From the NCBI GenBank assembly GCA_021018995.1, contig CM037589.1, positions 9,129,001 through 9,193,000 on the forward strand: a DNA stretch of 64,000 nucleotides, given 5' to 3'. Source of the DNA: Chloranthus sessilifolius (lineage: Eukaryota; Streptophyta; Magnoliopsida; Chloranthales; Chloranthaceae). Below, piece by piece: positions 11,221-21,901 of the stretch; the stretch's first letter is position 1, and every line of letters begins with the position of its first letter. The translations under genes were made by a program, and so were the position numbers. Under the pieces are notes generated by a model. The model searched no databases. It was not told where the DNA came from and saw only the letters and a program-made list of their open reading frames with translations.

Positions 11221-12640
11221 AATAATTCTACCAGCAAAAGTGATATCATAGAAAAAAAATAGTTACGTATTATTAAAGTTCGGCCCACCATAAGTTCTAC
11301 AATCCAGGTTGCCCTACTATATACTACACATTTGAAAGAAACATAATAAAATTGGCTGAACTTCTTTTACGTTTACAATTGCGGCTTACCAGGTTCATAG
11401 CTTCTGCTATTGTGAATCTTCATCGTCCTCCTCAGTAATCGTCTCTAATCTAGGATTAACAGATGGTTTTTGAGGAGAAATTATAATGGCTGGTGGCACT
11501 TCAATCCATGGCTTCACACATATTCCTTCCCTTGCCATTGCTAGTTTGAGACTTGAGAGATGAGATAGATTTTTGGAAAGAGGTTGAAAGGAATGATATT
11601 TTATAGAGGAGCAGAGAATAACAAAGCCAACCAGAAAAACCAATTACATGCTAAAAACATGCTACGTAATAAAATTTCATTAAGTACACACCGGCAATGT
11701 GAAAAACGACTTCCAACTGGTTTTTGGTTAGGCCAGGGAATTTTGTGGAGCTAGTGAGTTACACGTCAGCCATAATGTGCGGCCAAAAGAGATTCTCAAT
11801 TATTTTATAGCACACTAATGCCTTATGTTACAGCCACCTCAATTAAGTAAAATAAAATGAGATTTTTTTTTATTTTTATTTTTTTTTTATTTTTATCGTG
11901 AGATCAGTGTGACAAATTTTTTTTTCGGCAATATTAATTATATATATAATATTTATAAAAAATCTTATTTATTGTTTAAAATTAAAAGAAAATTCATTTG
12001 TTTCGATAAAGTTTTGTTCACTAAAATAAATCAAAATTTGGCAGATTTTGGAGAAATTACTTAAAGTTTCGTCCCACTCTAATTTCAAGAATTTTGGAGA
12101 AATTTGTCACTATGCATGAGCTATTTAAACTATGATAAATTTCACGATAAATTTACAAATAAATTGTAAAATATCGGAATAAAATGCGAGAGAGAATATG
12201 TGTTAAGAAAACAAAGGAGAATACGCTAGGGATATTTAGGGTAGTCTAGCACCAATATCAAAGTTGACAATTGAATTTAAATCACTCACCCACGCTTGGT
12301 CCTGCACATGGGAAGTATAGAACCTATGCGTATGTGTTGTATATGCACGACTAGTGGTGTATATTACATAGACATTAACGTATTAAAATCGGTATCGGTC
12401 TTGGGTATTTGTTTGTCTGAGTCATACTGCCTATTTTAAAAAAAGATATTTTAGAAAAATAACTTTGGAAACTAAACGTTTTAGCTTATTATACAAAAAC
12501 CAAATGTTTTAGAATAAAAGGTTTTAATATTTTTATAAAGTTTAGAGATTCGTAAGATCTCAAATACTCAACACATGTGGGTTTAAGTGGATTTGTGAAT
12601 TTATAAATTTGTCCATAGTTGTCTTCTTCATTCAAAATCA
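11221..12640. other. Intergenic, AT-rich, nothing recognised
   Basis: Long A/T runs with no gene or element ends that I can support. The minus-strand open frame 11407-11643 (78 codons) has no recognisable content. Confidence 0.4.
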
Positions 12641-12642
12641 TC

Positions 12643-12702
12643 GATGGCTACGGCGAAACTAGCTCCGGCGGCCTACAGTGCGCCGCCTGCGGATGCCACC
12701 TG
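12643..12702 (+). other. Short GC-rich 19-codon open frame, origin unknown
   Basis: ATG in good context (ATCGATGGC) opens an Ala/Pro-rich frame, MATAKLAPAAYSAPPADAT, that ends in TGA. Its GC content stands out sharply from the AT-rich flanks, as expected of a captured first-exon fragment. It is followed by a T27 tract at 12731-12757. No splice partner was found, so it is probably not a gene. Confidence 0.2.
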
Positions 12703-13356
12703 AGTTATGCTCATTCTTCAACTTGTTTGATTTTTTTTTTTTTTTTTTTTTTTTTTTCAATAAAATTTGTATCCTTCTCCTTTATCTCTACAAGCTCTCT
12801 TGGTCTATATATTCATAATTCATATCACGTGAGTTTATGTTTTTATATACCTAGGACCACTCCAACGAGGGCTTTTTCCAATTTGCATGATCCTACATTG
12901 TAAGCAGAAAAGAGAGATCATGATAGACTTGATCTAGTGAGTCATCGGCTCCAACAGACTCAACAAAGAGCGGGATGCGACAGTGACGGATTTCACAAGT
13001 AGGCGGTGGCCACTAGCAAGCACAATATGCTATTAGGTGCTATCCATCGACAACTCACGTTATACGATTGAGGACTAAGATTCTATGTAACCAATCATAC
13101 GTTCCTTTTTTCAAAGAACATTTGATTGTGGGAGGGTAAGAGAATATTTAAGATTGAAAGAAAGCTTCACATCTATGATGTGTATTTTATGTTTTAGGTA
13201 AAATTGTATTAATTGAGATCTATAAATATTTTAGGAAGTATTTTGAATTTAAAAATTCTTTTAAGATCTTTAATTGATTATATTGACCTCTATTTAAAGA
13301 GGCTTCTCTCTATTAATGAAATATAGAAAAATCATTATGAAAATGTAGTATTTTAA
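12703..13356. other. Intergenic; poly-T tract and possible LTR debris
   Basis: It contains T27 at 12731-12757. The stretch from about 12850 to 13330 ends in CTCTCTATTAATGAAATATA, a layout common near transcript ends of plant LTR elements, but no LTR border or coding domain could be identified. Confidence 0.3.
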
Positions 13357-13364
13357 GTTTCCAC

Positions 13365-13683
13365 CAAGGATCAAAATATCACTTTCAGTATCAGTTTCAG
13401 GCATGATTGAAACTGACAAATTGAATGAGATTTTCAGGGTTGGGCCGAAATTTCAATGCCAATTTTTTTTTCCTCAAAAGACTTCAAAAATGGTCTTGAA
13501 ATTATCAGCCGATAATTTGATGATTTGTAAATTATCGCTCAATAATTTTAAATTATCAATATTTGAACTTCCAGTATTTTGGCCCAACCTAAATTATAAC
13601 TTGGTGTTATTGTTTCGATGCTGATAGAAATCGATATAATTCAACCGATAATTTGAATTATCGGAAGAAATTTTGAATCATGG
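13365..13683. mobile_element. CGATA-type MITE with 8-bp TSD (hAT-like)
   Basis: It starts CAAGGATCAAAATATC; the end read backwards is CCATGATTCAAAATTTC. The flanks GTTTCCAC (13357-13364) and TTTTCCAC (13684-13691) agree at 7 of 8. The interior repeats GATAATTT/AAATTATC words. Non-coding. Confidence 0.6.
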
Positions 13684-13691
13684 TTTTCCAC

Positions 13692-14270
13692 ACCGTCATC
13701 ACTATTATCACAAAAATAAAAAAGAAATCACGGAATAAGAGTCGTAATATCTTCCTATTAATTGGAGGATCCACTTCTCTATGAATTTTAATTAATTTTG
13801 CAACAAATATATTTTTGTAATTAAATGAAAAGAGTTTGGATTGAATGAGAAAGGGGATTCACCGGAATCTTTTATAGGCCGTGTATTCTCGTCGGAATAA
13901 TGTATAAGACAAGATATAAATTGTTTTTGCCATTTAGTTTGTTTTTATAACAAGAAGATCAAGAATTGAGAAAACATTTACTTAGAATAACACAAATTTA
14001 GAGATGGCTTCTCATAGAGTGCGAATTTATTTGGGACATAAGCAAGAAAAGAACATGGTATAATTAGATGAGGCTTGGACTATGCATCCGGATGCCCTAA
14101 CAGCTGCACCCATACTAGTCAGGCACCATTTGGTACCCATTACACGATTGGGTGCCACTGAAATTTGAATAAGATCGATCAAGCGTCACACTGAAAACTT
14201 GAGCACAATCCAATACATATTTTAAAAGGGCACCCGTTAAACTTGTAAAGAACACACGCTTTCACACTAT
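13692..14270. other. Intergenic, nothing recognised
   Basis: AT-rich, no coding signal. Confidence 0.4.
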
Positions 14271-14274
14271 AAAA

Positions 14275-14575
14275 AAATGTTGACTTCCTTGAAGCAGACG
14301 ATGGAGATTGGTTTCCATTCCAATCTTCCACACAATAGATCTCTGCATCATGGCGCAACTATCAGGCGATAACATGTTGATTTCCATTGGCACACATCCC
14401 CAAAACTAATCGTGATGAGGATGCACCTATCAAACAATCACTTTTGGGCCAGATTGTGTGCCACGTGGAATCAACATGTGATCGTATGATAGTTGTACCA
14501 TAATCTATAGCTTTATTGTGTAGAAGATTGGGACAAGAAACGATCTCCATTGTCTGATTCAAAATAGTCAATAAT
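14275..14575. mobile_element. Foldback MITE (GATCTTGAGATCATGG family), diverged copy
   Basis: The left arm has CAATCTTCCACACAATAGAT and GCATCATGGCGCAAC; the right arm has GTGCCACGTGGAATCAACAT and TTGTGTAGAAGATTGGGAC. The arms flank a loop near 14420. Confidence 0.6.
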
Positions 14576-14958
14576 TTTCAGGAAAAAAAAGAGTAACTGT
14601 TTTTCTAACCACTTGTCACGTAGCTAGAGAACCTAAAACGATTATTGTTTTCGTATCACATGCATGCCATCCGGTGTTCGGGTACAACCCTCTAGGCACA
14701 TCCCCATTCAGTGATGGATTTGAGGATATCTCTTAAGGCCTATGCCGAGGTTAGAAGAAATGGGCACATTGTGTCATGCGCGTTGCTTTAAGATTTTATT
14801 AAATATCCATCACGACAAAAAGAAAAGAATTTTATGAAAAGATACTATGATAAGTTGATGATGACAACTTCATTACTTAACTTGCAAAGTATTGGATTAT
14901 GAAGACGCGTCAAGAAAACAAAGTGCAATTACAAGGATGCCTAAAGTAGGGTGCAACT
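14576..14958. other. Intergenic, nothing recognised
   Basis: No gene or element ends seen. Confidence 0.4.
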
Positions 14959-15343
14959 TGGAATACTAAAAAAAATAGATTAGGAATGACTAACGTACAA
15001 GGGTAGTTAAAAAATAAATAAATTAAATAATAGCCTATGACTGCTACTAACTAGATTAAAATATGAGCATGCATGTCCGGAAAATCAATAGCTCATATAT
15101 TGAACCAAAATCGGCCCAAATATTATATTCATTGAAGGATTTGAATCATCTCATTTATTTATTCTAAAATGGACGATTGCTTGGAATACTAAAAAATATA
15201 GATTGGGAATGACTACAGTATAAGGATATTTAAAACATATAAAAATAATGGCCCACGAATGCCATTAACTAGATTAAAATATGAGCACTTTAGGTCGGGG
15301 AAACAATAACTTATATATTGAACTAAAGTCGGTCCAAAGTATA
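14959..15343. repeat. Diverged direct repeat, period about 222 bases
   Basis: TTGGAATACTAAAAAA at 14959 returns at 15181, and the two copies can be followed in parallel through AACTAGATTAAAATATGAGC and CATATATTGAAC/TATATATTGAAC for about 160 bases. Confidence 0.75.
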
Positions 15344-15393
15344 TCAATCAAATAATTATAATTATAATTATAATCAGATGATAATTTTAATCA

Positions 15394-15448
<55 letters not shown>

Positions 15449-15500
15449 GATTAAAATTAAAGTGTATCAATCAAATGATTAAAATTTTTTAATAAAAATA
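15344..15500. repeat. (TA)n with inverted flanks
   Basis: A TA run (15396-15444) is flanked by mirror sequences (ATAATTTTAATCATA and TATGATTAAAATTA), and TATCAATCAAAT occurs on both sides. The whole can fold into one long hairpin. Confidence 0.7.
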
Positions 15501-15910
15501 TTCTTTTAATTGACTGACATGTGTTGATGATGGACTGTTAGTCGACTTACTTAGATTGATAAAACATGCATACCATGTGGCCTCCATGCGGATGGTGACA
15601 GGCTAATTTATTTAAAAGGTTGTCAAAAGAGTTGATCCCTCTCAACAAATAGATAAATTTAATGAGCAGCATTGGAGATGATTTAGGAATACCCTTTAAA
15701 TTTTTTCCCTTTTTTTTATTTTCAGTGATTCAACTTGAGGTTTCAAGGGGTGACATCTCTTGTGGGCTTATGAGATTGCTTTGGTGGAAGCACAAAAAGG
15801 CAGAAAATGGAAGTCCAAATGAAAACACTCGTGTGTCGTGGCATGGTGGCGCAACCTTATAACACCCTATGTTATAAGGAAAGAGAGAGTACGAATTTTT
15901 CCAAGCGCAA
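15501..15910. other. Intergenic; left copy of a 29-base flanking repeat
   Basis: AACACCCTATGTTATAAGGA (from 15861) recurs in altered form at 20117, so nearly identical sequence flanks both sides of the composite element 15911-20107. Confidence 0.55.
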
Positions 15911-16600
15911 CACTATAAAAATAAGGCTATTAGTAGCAATTTTTTGCTGTATTGCCGCTATTAACAAAAGGACTATTAAGACTATTGGCGGAAAGCGCAT
16001 TAGTAACAATTTTTTTGTTAATAACGGCCGTTACGGCTATCAACAGGCCGGGCCGAGTTTTTTGTAGGCCCGAATATTTTTTGACACTAAAAGGAAGGCC
16101 CGAGCCCGACCTGGTATGCTATCTGAACCTGACCCAACTCGCTTATAACTGCTTGAGCCCAAACCCGACCTAAGCAAACCCGGCCCTTTATTAATTGGGC
16201 CAAAACCCAGGTTCAAGCATGGTTTTATTAAAAATGTACCAAATATAAAATCATATACAAGCTAAGAGAAAATCATTAAAAAAAAATATATTTAATCTCA
16301 TACAAAATCAAACACCATTAATTTTTATCCGTTCCTCGCCCCTGTGGCTTTGATGATAAATGAAATTATCATCCATGGCAAAGAACAACTTGCTTTTAGA
16401 GAGAGAAATTGAGAGAGAGAAAGAGCTTCGGAGTTGACAATGAGAGCTTGAAACCTTAAAAATTAGTTGGCAATGGGAGCTTGAAACTCTAAAAATCAGT
16501 TGGGTGTCGGCTGGGAGAGAGATGGGCCGTTGGTGGTCGGCCAGTGCAAAGAGAGAGAGAAGTGATTGCAGAGAGAATGAGAGCTGCGAAGAGAGCTATG

Positions 16601-17160
16601 TGTCACGTCTCGCGCACAACTCCGAATCTTTCTCACTTTATCGGTATAATAATCAATGTATATACAATATTATACATAGTAGAGAGAGATTCTATGGAAG
16701 ACTCCAGAAACCTAGAGAAAGACCATTAAAGAATATAGATAAAAAAGACTCTAGAATAAGGAAGAGTCTAGATTCTAGTGAGTGTAGAGATTTGGAGAAT
16801 AAACCTAGGAAGAGTATAGAACAAAGGAAGGATGGAGAAGGTTCTAGAGGAAATTCTAGAACATTTTCAGCCATTGGATGAACAACAAATGGACGAATCT
16901 TATACCGTTCATTATAACCCATGTAACCTATAAATAGGGTAGAAGGCCTCATTTGCAAGAGACCTCACATACCTCATAAATCTCACAGCTTGTAAAGCAT
17001 TTGAGAGTTTCAATACAAAGAGTTCTTTGCATTTCCTTTCTTCAGTTCTCTTGTTACTCTTGTGAGTTTTTTGGTAGTTAGACTGATCTTGCGACGTTAG
17101 GGAGCGACTAAGCGCAAGAGCCGCACAGATTGTCGAGGCGTGACAACTAAGTACGTGACA
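16601..17160 (+). repeat. 5' LTR of deleted Ty3/gypsy element
   Basis: It starts TGTCACGTCTCGCGCACAAC and ends CGTGACA, a 7-base inverted terminus. It aligns along its length with 19098-19667. CCTATAAATAGGG at about 16928 is a good TATA box. It is followed at 17163 by TGGTATCAAAGCC, which resembles the initiator-Met tRNA primer-binding site. Confidence 0.9.
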
Positions 17161-17265
17161 GTTGGTATCAAAGCCAAGTTGGTTTAGGGGAAAGCCACGT
17201 TAGTTTAAGAGAGATCAATCGGAGTAAGAGATCACCATATCATCAGAGATTATGTAAGAAGGAGG

Positions 17266-18150
17266 ATGTGACAACGATGGAGGCAAGCCGAGGAGGGAAA
17301 GGTCCCATGATGTGGTCGCTAACTTTTACACATGACTAGGCAGGGTAGAGCTAGCCATCGTCGACAAGAACGATCGATTTGAGGAAGTGGGCTAAAGCAT
17401 CTCAGCTCTAGAAGCGGGACTCGAGGAGCTACGAGGGGAGATGCAAGGTCAAGTCAATGTTATAGAGCATAAGGAAAAGGAGGCACGTGAGAGCCTCGTG
17501 GCTAAGGTATGGGATGCTCTCAATGTCATGTATATACAATTAGAGGAAGTGAAAGGCAATTGGGCCTTATGCAAAAAGGTTGTGACTAGTGGTACGATTA
17601 CGACCCAGGATGCCTCTATAAAGGTAAAGGCACTCTAGCCCAAAGCATTCAACGGATTAAGAGATGCTAAGGAGATTGATAACTTTTTATGACACTTAGA
17701 ACAATATTTCAAAGCCATCTCCCTAGTTGACAAGAGGCAAAAGGTGCAAGCTGCCACACTCTATCTTAACGACACAGTCATATTGTGGTGGAGGCGTCGT
17801 GAGGCGGATATTAAACGAGACACTTGCACCATCGACACTTGGGAGGATTTCAAAAAGGAACTGAAGAAACAATTCTATCCTGAGAATGTCGATTATTTGG
17901 CTCGAACGAATTTAAAGAGATTGCGACACACGGGATCAATCCGGGACTACGTTAAGGAATTCTCTACATTAATATTGGAGATCCTGGATATGCTCGAGAA
18001 GGACCTCTTCTTCAATTTTATGGACGGAGCAAGAACTACGACGTCGGAGAGTTCAAGATTTTTCTTCGGCCATGGCCGTCGCAGAGTCCTTGGTGGAGTT
18101 CAAGAGATCAAATTCTCCTCGGAGGACTACTTTCAAGGACATTCATGATA
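17266..18150 (+). pseudogene. Ty3/gypsy gag relic
   Basis: The frame containing 17441-17638 and 17744-18148 carries a retrotransposon gag domain: KAFNGLRDAKEIDNF, then AATLYLNDTVILWWRRR, WEDFKKELKKQFYPENV and LKRLRHTGSIRDYVKEFSTL. At least two in-frame stops (near 17636 and 17690) and a frameshift after 18148 interrupt it. The product would be the capsid-like protein of the element's particle; this copy cannot make it. Confidence 0.85.
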
Positions 18151-18240
18151 AAGGTGAGGGAGACGAACCCTCACACGATGGGAAAGAAATGGGCAAATTC
18201 TCACATTAGAAGAATCAAAGTGGCAACAAGCCGAAGAATG

Positions 18241-18668
18241 ATTATTTTAAGGCACGAGAGTTTAAGTATTTCCTATGCGATGGGCCATACATGACAAATG
18301 AGTGTCCTACGCGAAAGGTGCTAACTACCCTTGCTGTCAAATTGGAAGAAAAAGAAGTTGTTGAGAACACAACAATAGGGTCATTACAGCTACTCAACGT
18401 TATCAAGAAGCAATCAGAGACACCAAAGCAACTCGTTCGAAAATAACTTGAGATGCCAAAACTCACAAACCAAGGGCCAATGTACATGGAGGCACTCATC
18501 AACGGCAAGGCTACTCTTGCAATGGTGGATATAGGTGCCACACATAATTTCATCTCGACGGAAGAAGCGAAGCGGTTGGGTCTAAAGACAACTAGGGAGC
18601 AAGGGCGGCTCAAAGCCGTCAACTCGGAGGCGAGACCCATCCATGGCATAGCGGGGACTTGTTGGTAG
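18241..18668 (+). pseudogene. Zinc-knuckle and aspartic-protease relic of the gypsy element
   Basis: A degenerate nucleocapsid knuckle (FLCDGPYMTNECP, first Cys lost and the His position changed) is followed, after an in-frame stop near 18445, by a retropepsin-type core: LINGKATLAMVDIGATHNFI. The catalytic triplet reads D-I-G instead of the usual D-T/S-G. The frame ends at 18668. Confidence 0.8.
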
Positions 18669-18760
18669 TCTCCATGGATGAGTATCAAGCAGTATTAGGG
18701 ATGAAATTCCTCAATAAGAAGAAGATTATGCTCATATAATTCACCAACACCATCAGCATC

Positions 18761-19097
18761 ATGGAAGAGGAAACTCCATGCACAGTTCATATAATTAGAG
18801 GAACAAAGGCATGTACAAGGAGTTTATCTGCCCTACGACTCATAAGTGAAGAAATAAAGGGCGAGCCGACTACCCTAGGAAAGGAAAGGATATCTAAGAA
18901 GGCCGAGAACATCCTCTCCAAGCGAAAAATAAGACGTAAAGGCCCACGTCTATACAAAGAGTACCTCGAGAAATGGAAAGACTTACCGAGAAAAGAGGGT
19001 AGCTGGGAACATGCCAACATGCTATGGCAGTTAAGAAACAAATTCGGTGATTTGAAAGATATGCGACGAGGGCGTCGCCAGCATAAGTGGGGGAGAG
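18761..19097 (+). pseudogene. Chromodomain relic at the end of the gypsy internal region
   Basis: Near 18945-19025 the frame reads YKEYLEKWKDLPRKEGSWEH, matching the YLVKWKGLP...TWEP core of integrase-linked chromodomains. In chromoviruses this domain targets integration to marked chromatin. Here it follows the protease by fewer than 400 bases. Confidence 0.8.
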
Positions 19098-19667
19098 TGT
19101 CACGTTCCGCGCACAACTCCGAATCTTTCCCACTTTATCGGTATAATAATCAATATATATAGTATTATACATAGTAGAGAGAGGCTCTATGAAAGACTCC
19201 AGAAACCTAGAGAAAGATCATGAAAGAATATAAATAAAAAAGACTTTAGAATAAGGAAGAGTCTAGATTCTAGTGAGTGTAGAGATTTGAAGAATAAACT
19301 TAGGAAGAGTGTAGAACAAAGGAAGGATGGAGAAGGTTCTAGAGGAAACTCTAGAACATTCTCAGCCGTTGGATGAACAACACATGGACGAATCTTATAT
19401 CATTCATTATAACCCATGTAACCTATAAATAGGGTAGAAAGCCTCATTTACAAGGGACCTTGCATACCTCATAAATCTCACAACTTGTAAAGCATTTGAG
19501 AGTCTCAATACAAAGAGTTCTTCGATAATTAGGTTGCATTCCCTCTCTTAAGTTATTTTTTTGCTTTTATGAGTTTTTCGATAATTAGGTTGATCTTGCG
19601 ACGTTAGGAAGCGACTAAGCGCAAGAGCCGCATGGATTGTCGAGGCGCGACAACTAAGTTCGTGACA
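19098..19667 (+). repeat. 3' LTR of deleted Ty3/gypsy element
   Basis: It starts TGTCACGTTCCGCGCACAAC and ends CGTGACA. It is about 10 bases longer than the 5' LTR, partly through a locally repeated TTCGATAATTAGGTTG near 19522 and 19577. Confidence 0.9.
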
Positions 19668-19690
19668 TGTGACTGCCGACTGGGACAGAC

Positions 19691-19692
<2 letters not shown>

Positions 19693-19736
<44 letters not shown>
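19693..19736. repeat. (GA)n microsatellite
   Basis: Continuous AG/GA dinucleotides in the right half of the hAT-like element. Confidence 0.95.
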
Positions 19737-19740
<4 letters not shown>

Positions 19741-20184
19741 AAGAGACTAGAGAGCTCCTACGACTGGGAGAGCTTGCTATTTGCTAAGAGAATGAGACGA
19801 GAGAAAGTTGAGAAACCCTAGTTAGCAAAGTCCTTATATATATAGGACTAATAAGGTTGGGTCGGGAATACTGGCTCGACATTTTTAAGGCGTATTAGGG
19901 CCTGTTTATTTGCTACCTTGCAGCCCGAGCCAGAACCCGAACCCGTTTCTTATTTGGGCTTAGCCCGGGCTGGCCTGTTTATTAAATGAGTACAAATTTT
20001 GGACCCGAACTCGGCCCATCGGGGGCCGGCCCGGGCTGAAACCCGGCCCATTGACAACCGTAGCTATAGTTTATGGCTGTCGCTAATAATCTTATTTTTT
20101 TGTAGTGTAGCCTTGGAACACCCTATCTCATAAGGAAAGAGAGACAGATCGAGAAACCATTTCTAACAGATATATCCCCCCCCA

Positions 20185-20378
20185 ACCAAACGTTTCGGTG
20201 CATAGAATCAGCACACGTCCTATAATCACCAAATTCTGACTTTTTAAAGGGATATGAGACTTTTGTTAGCATCATTTAAATACCAAACGTTTCGGTGCAT
20301 AGAATCAGTACACGTCCTATAATCACCAAATTCTGACTTTTTAAAGGGATATGAGGCTTTCCTTAGCATCATTTAAAT
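20185..20378. repeat. 97-base tandem duplication at a MITE end
   Basis: The unit starting ACCAAACGTTTCGGTGCATA occurs at 20185-20281 and 20282-20378 with few differences. Each copy ends with the left terminus of a family 1 MITE (GGGATATGAG...AGCATCATTTAAAT). Confidence 0.9.
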
Positions 20379-20830
20379 ACCAAAATGGAATTTAAATGAT
20401 TTTACACTATCAATGGTTTAAAATATGAGTAATTTTTGCCATTGTACCATCAAGGTGATTAATCATAAATTGAAGTGCAACAAGCCAAAAAATGATATTT
20501 TAGGAAGATTCAAATCATTCAATGCATTGACTATAATATCAACTGATGTTTATAATTTTCATGCCTGATATTTAAGTTCATCAATCAGATGATTCATATT
20601 CACTTATAGGCATATTTCTTTTGACTGATATATGCTCCAATAATAGATTGTTACTTGAACAAATTTGATTACTCACAGAATCACGCCATATGGTTTAATG
20701 ATAAATCACACTTTATAAATGTTAGTCAAGAAAGCATGATGGTGTGAGGTAAAACTTATAAGTTTAATGGTATAAGATCATCTGAATACCAAAATTATGT
20801 TTAAATGTCAGCCAGGAGAGTCATTGTCCC
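20346..20830. mobile_element. MITE family 1, copy C
   Basis: The left end GGGATATGAGG and the right end CAGCCAGGAGAGTCATTGTCCC are diverged family 1 termini. The interior shares GCCTGATATTTAAGTTCATC and CACTTATAGGCATATTTC. No convincing 9-bp duplication remains. Confidence 0.7.
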
Positions 20831-21365
20831 AAAAAAGTCATAAAGCACCACGTCTTTGTAATGGGAATAAATTATATTTTAATAATGATTTTTCAAGCAA
20901 AATTAATTTTTTTCAAAGTCACAAACGTTACAATCAATTTATGTTTTTTAATAAATTTCCTCTTCTTTAATATATATATTTTTCACACTTTTCAATCTTA
21001 GTATTTAAATTTTTAATTTTTTTCTTAATTTTTTCTCTAACTTGGATAAAAATTTGAAAATTGGAGAAAAAAGATTTATTATTCCTCCAAGCCTAATGTA
21101 TATTAAAAATGAAATATCTAGCTACAAAAGCTAAGGTGGGTCTTCTTATTTGGTAAACAACGTAAGTCTAATGTGTTGAAAAAAAATAAGACACGTGGTT
21201 GGCCTCAATTCAACCGCGTGCCTTTTTCTTATGTCTTTCATGGCTTCACTTAACGAGCCAACAAATAACCAAATCTTGTCGGTGCCATGGTCCCTCCATG
21301 AAAAGTGTACCAATTTTCGTATGGGTAGTTTTTTCTTCAATGCAAGTTTTATGTGGGTATACTGT
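20831..21365. other. Intergenic, nothing recognised
   Basis: AT-rich; no coding signal. Confidence 0.4.
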
Positions 21366-21369
21366 TGAC

Positions 21370-21640
21370 TACTTTGAAATAGATGATGGAGATGGTTTTT
21401 TATTCTAATCTTTTATGCAGATAATTTTGAGATTATGGGCGTACAATTAAACAGTCAAATTTTGATTATATGTGACACACATTTTGAAAAGTTATCTAAG
21501 AATCATGTTTGATGTATACCCCTGATCATATTTATCTTTCCACATGTGTGTCATGTAAAATAAAATTTGATGATCTCAAGATCTATGTGTCGAAGATTGG
21601 GAAAAAAATAAATTTGGTTGTCTCATTCAAAGTAATGAAC
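21370..21640. mobile_element. Foldback MITE (GATCTTGAGATCATGG family), diverged copy
   Basis: The left arm has GATGATGGAGATGG, TTTTGAGATTATGG and TATGTGACACAC; the right arm has TGTGTGTCATGTAAAATAAA, GATGATCTCAAGATCTATGT and CGAAGATTGGG. Confidence 0.6.
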
Positions 21641-21693
21641 AATTTTTGTAATCTTACTACACTTACTCTGTTACCCTTGCCCGGAGTAAGGAG

Positions 21694-21828
21694 TAGGGGT
21701 GCCGATTGGTTAACCGAACTAAAAATCAAAACCAAACCGAAATTTTCAACCCCTCAAATTAAAACCGAACTGAACCAAACCGATCTGATTTCGGTTTTGG
21801 TTGGTTTGATTCCGACTTTCGAGTTTTC

Positions 21829-21901
<73 letters not shown>

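Larger units (their letters stand above)
16601..19667 (+). mobile_element. Ty3/gypsy chromovirus derivative lacking RT, RNase H and integrase
   Basis: LTRs 16601-17160 and 19098-19667 bound only about 1.9 kb of internal sequence, with a primer-binding site at 17163 and the polypurine tract AAGTGGGGGAGAG at 19085-19097. Inside, in order, are a gag relic, a zinc-knuckle relic, an aspartic-protease motif and a chromodomain relic. The normal RT-RNaseH-integrase block between protease and chromodomain is absent. ATGTG occurs at both outer junctions, displaced two bases from canonical TG/CA ends. The two LTRs have visibly diverged, so the insertion is not recent. Confidence 0.85.
16035..20059. mobile_element. 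hAT-like element with GGCCCGGGCC-rich ends, split by an LTR retrotransposon
   Basis: The left end GGCTATCAACAGGCCGGGCC and the right end read backwards GGTTGTCAATGGGCCGGG form inverted termini. Both subterminal zones are rich in CCCGGGC/GGCCCG and AACCCGACC words (16035-16210 and 19850-20059). Such ends are known from hAT-type non-autonomous elements in plants. No transposase is visible. The target-site duplication is unclear. Confidence 0.55.
15911..20107. mobile_element. CACTA-type MITE split by a 4-kb nested insertion
   Basis: The left part (15911-16034) starts CACTATAAAAATAAGGCTAT and the right part (20060-20107) ends ATCTTATTTTTTTGTAGTG. Together they match the intact 147-bp CACTA MITE at 29501-29647. 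The left part also shares the internal block TTGCCGCTATTAACAAAA. A hAT-like element sits in the middle. The immediate flanks do not show a clear 3-bp duplication. Confidence 0.7.

Noticed and set aside
18242-18688. 148-codon minus-strand frame
   Set aside because: Antisense shadow of the gypsy zinc-knuckle/protease relic; no domain.
20281-20345. 9-bp duplication for MITE family 1 copy C
   Set aside because: Flanks CTTTTTAAA and AAAAAAGTC do not match, so the duplication has decayed or the border is altered by the tandem duplication.
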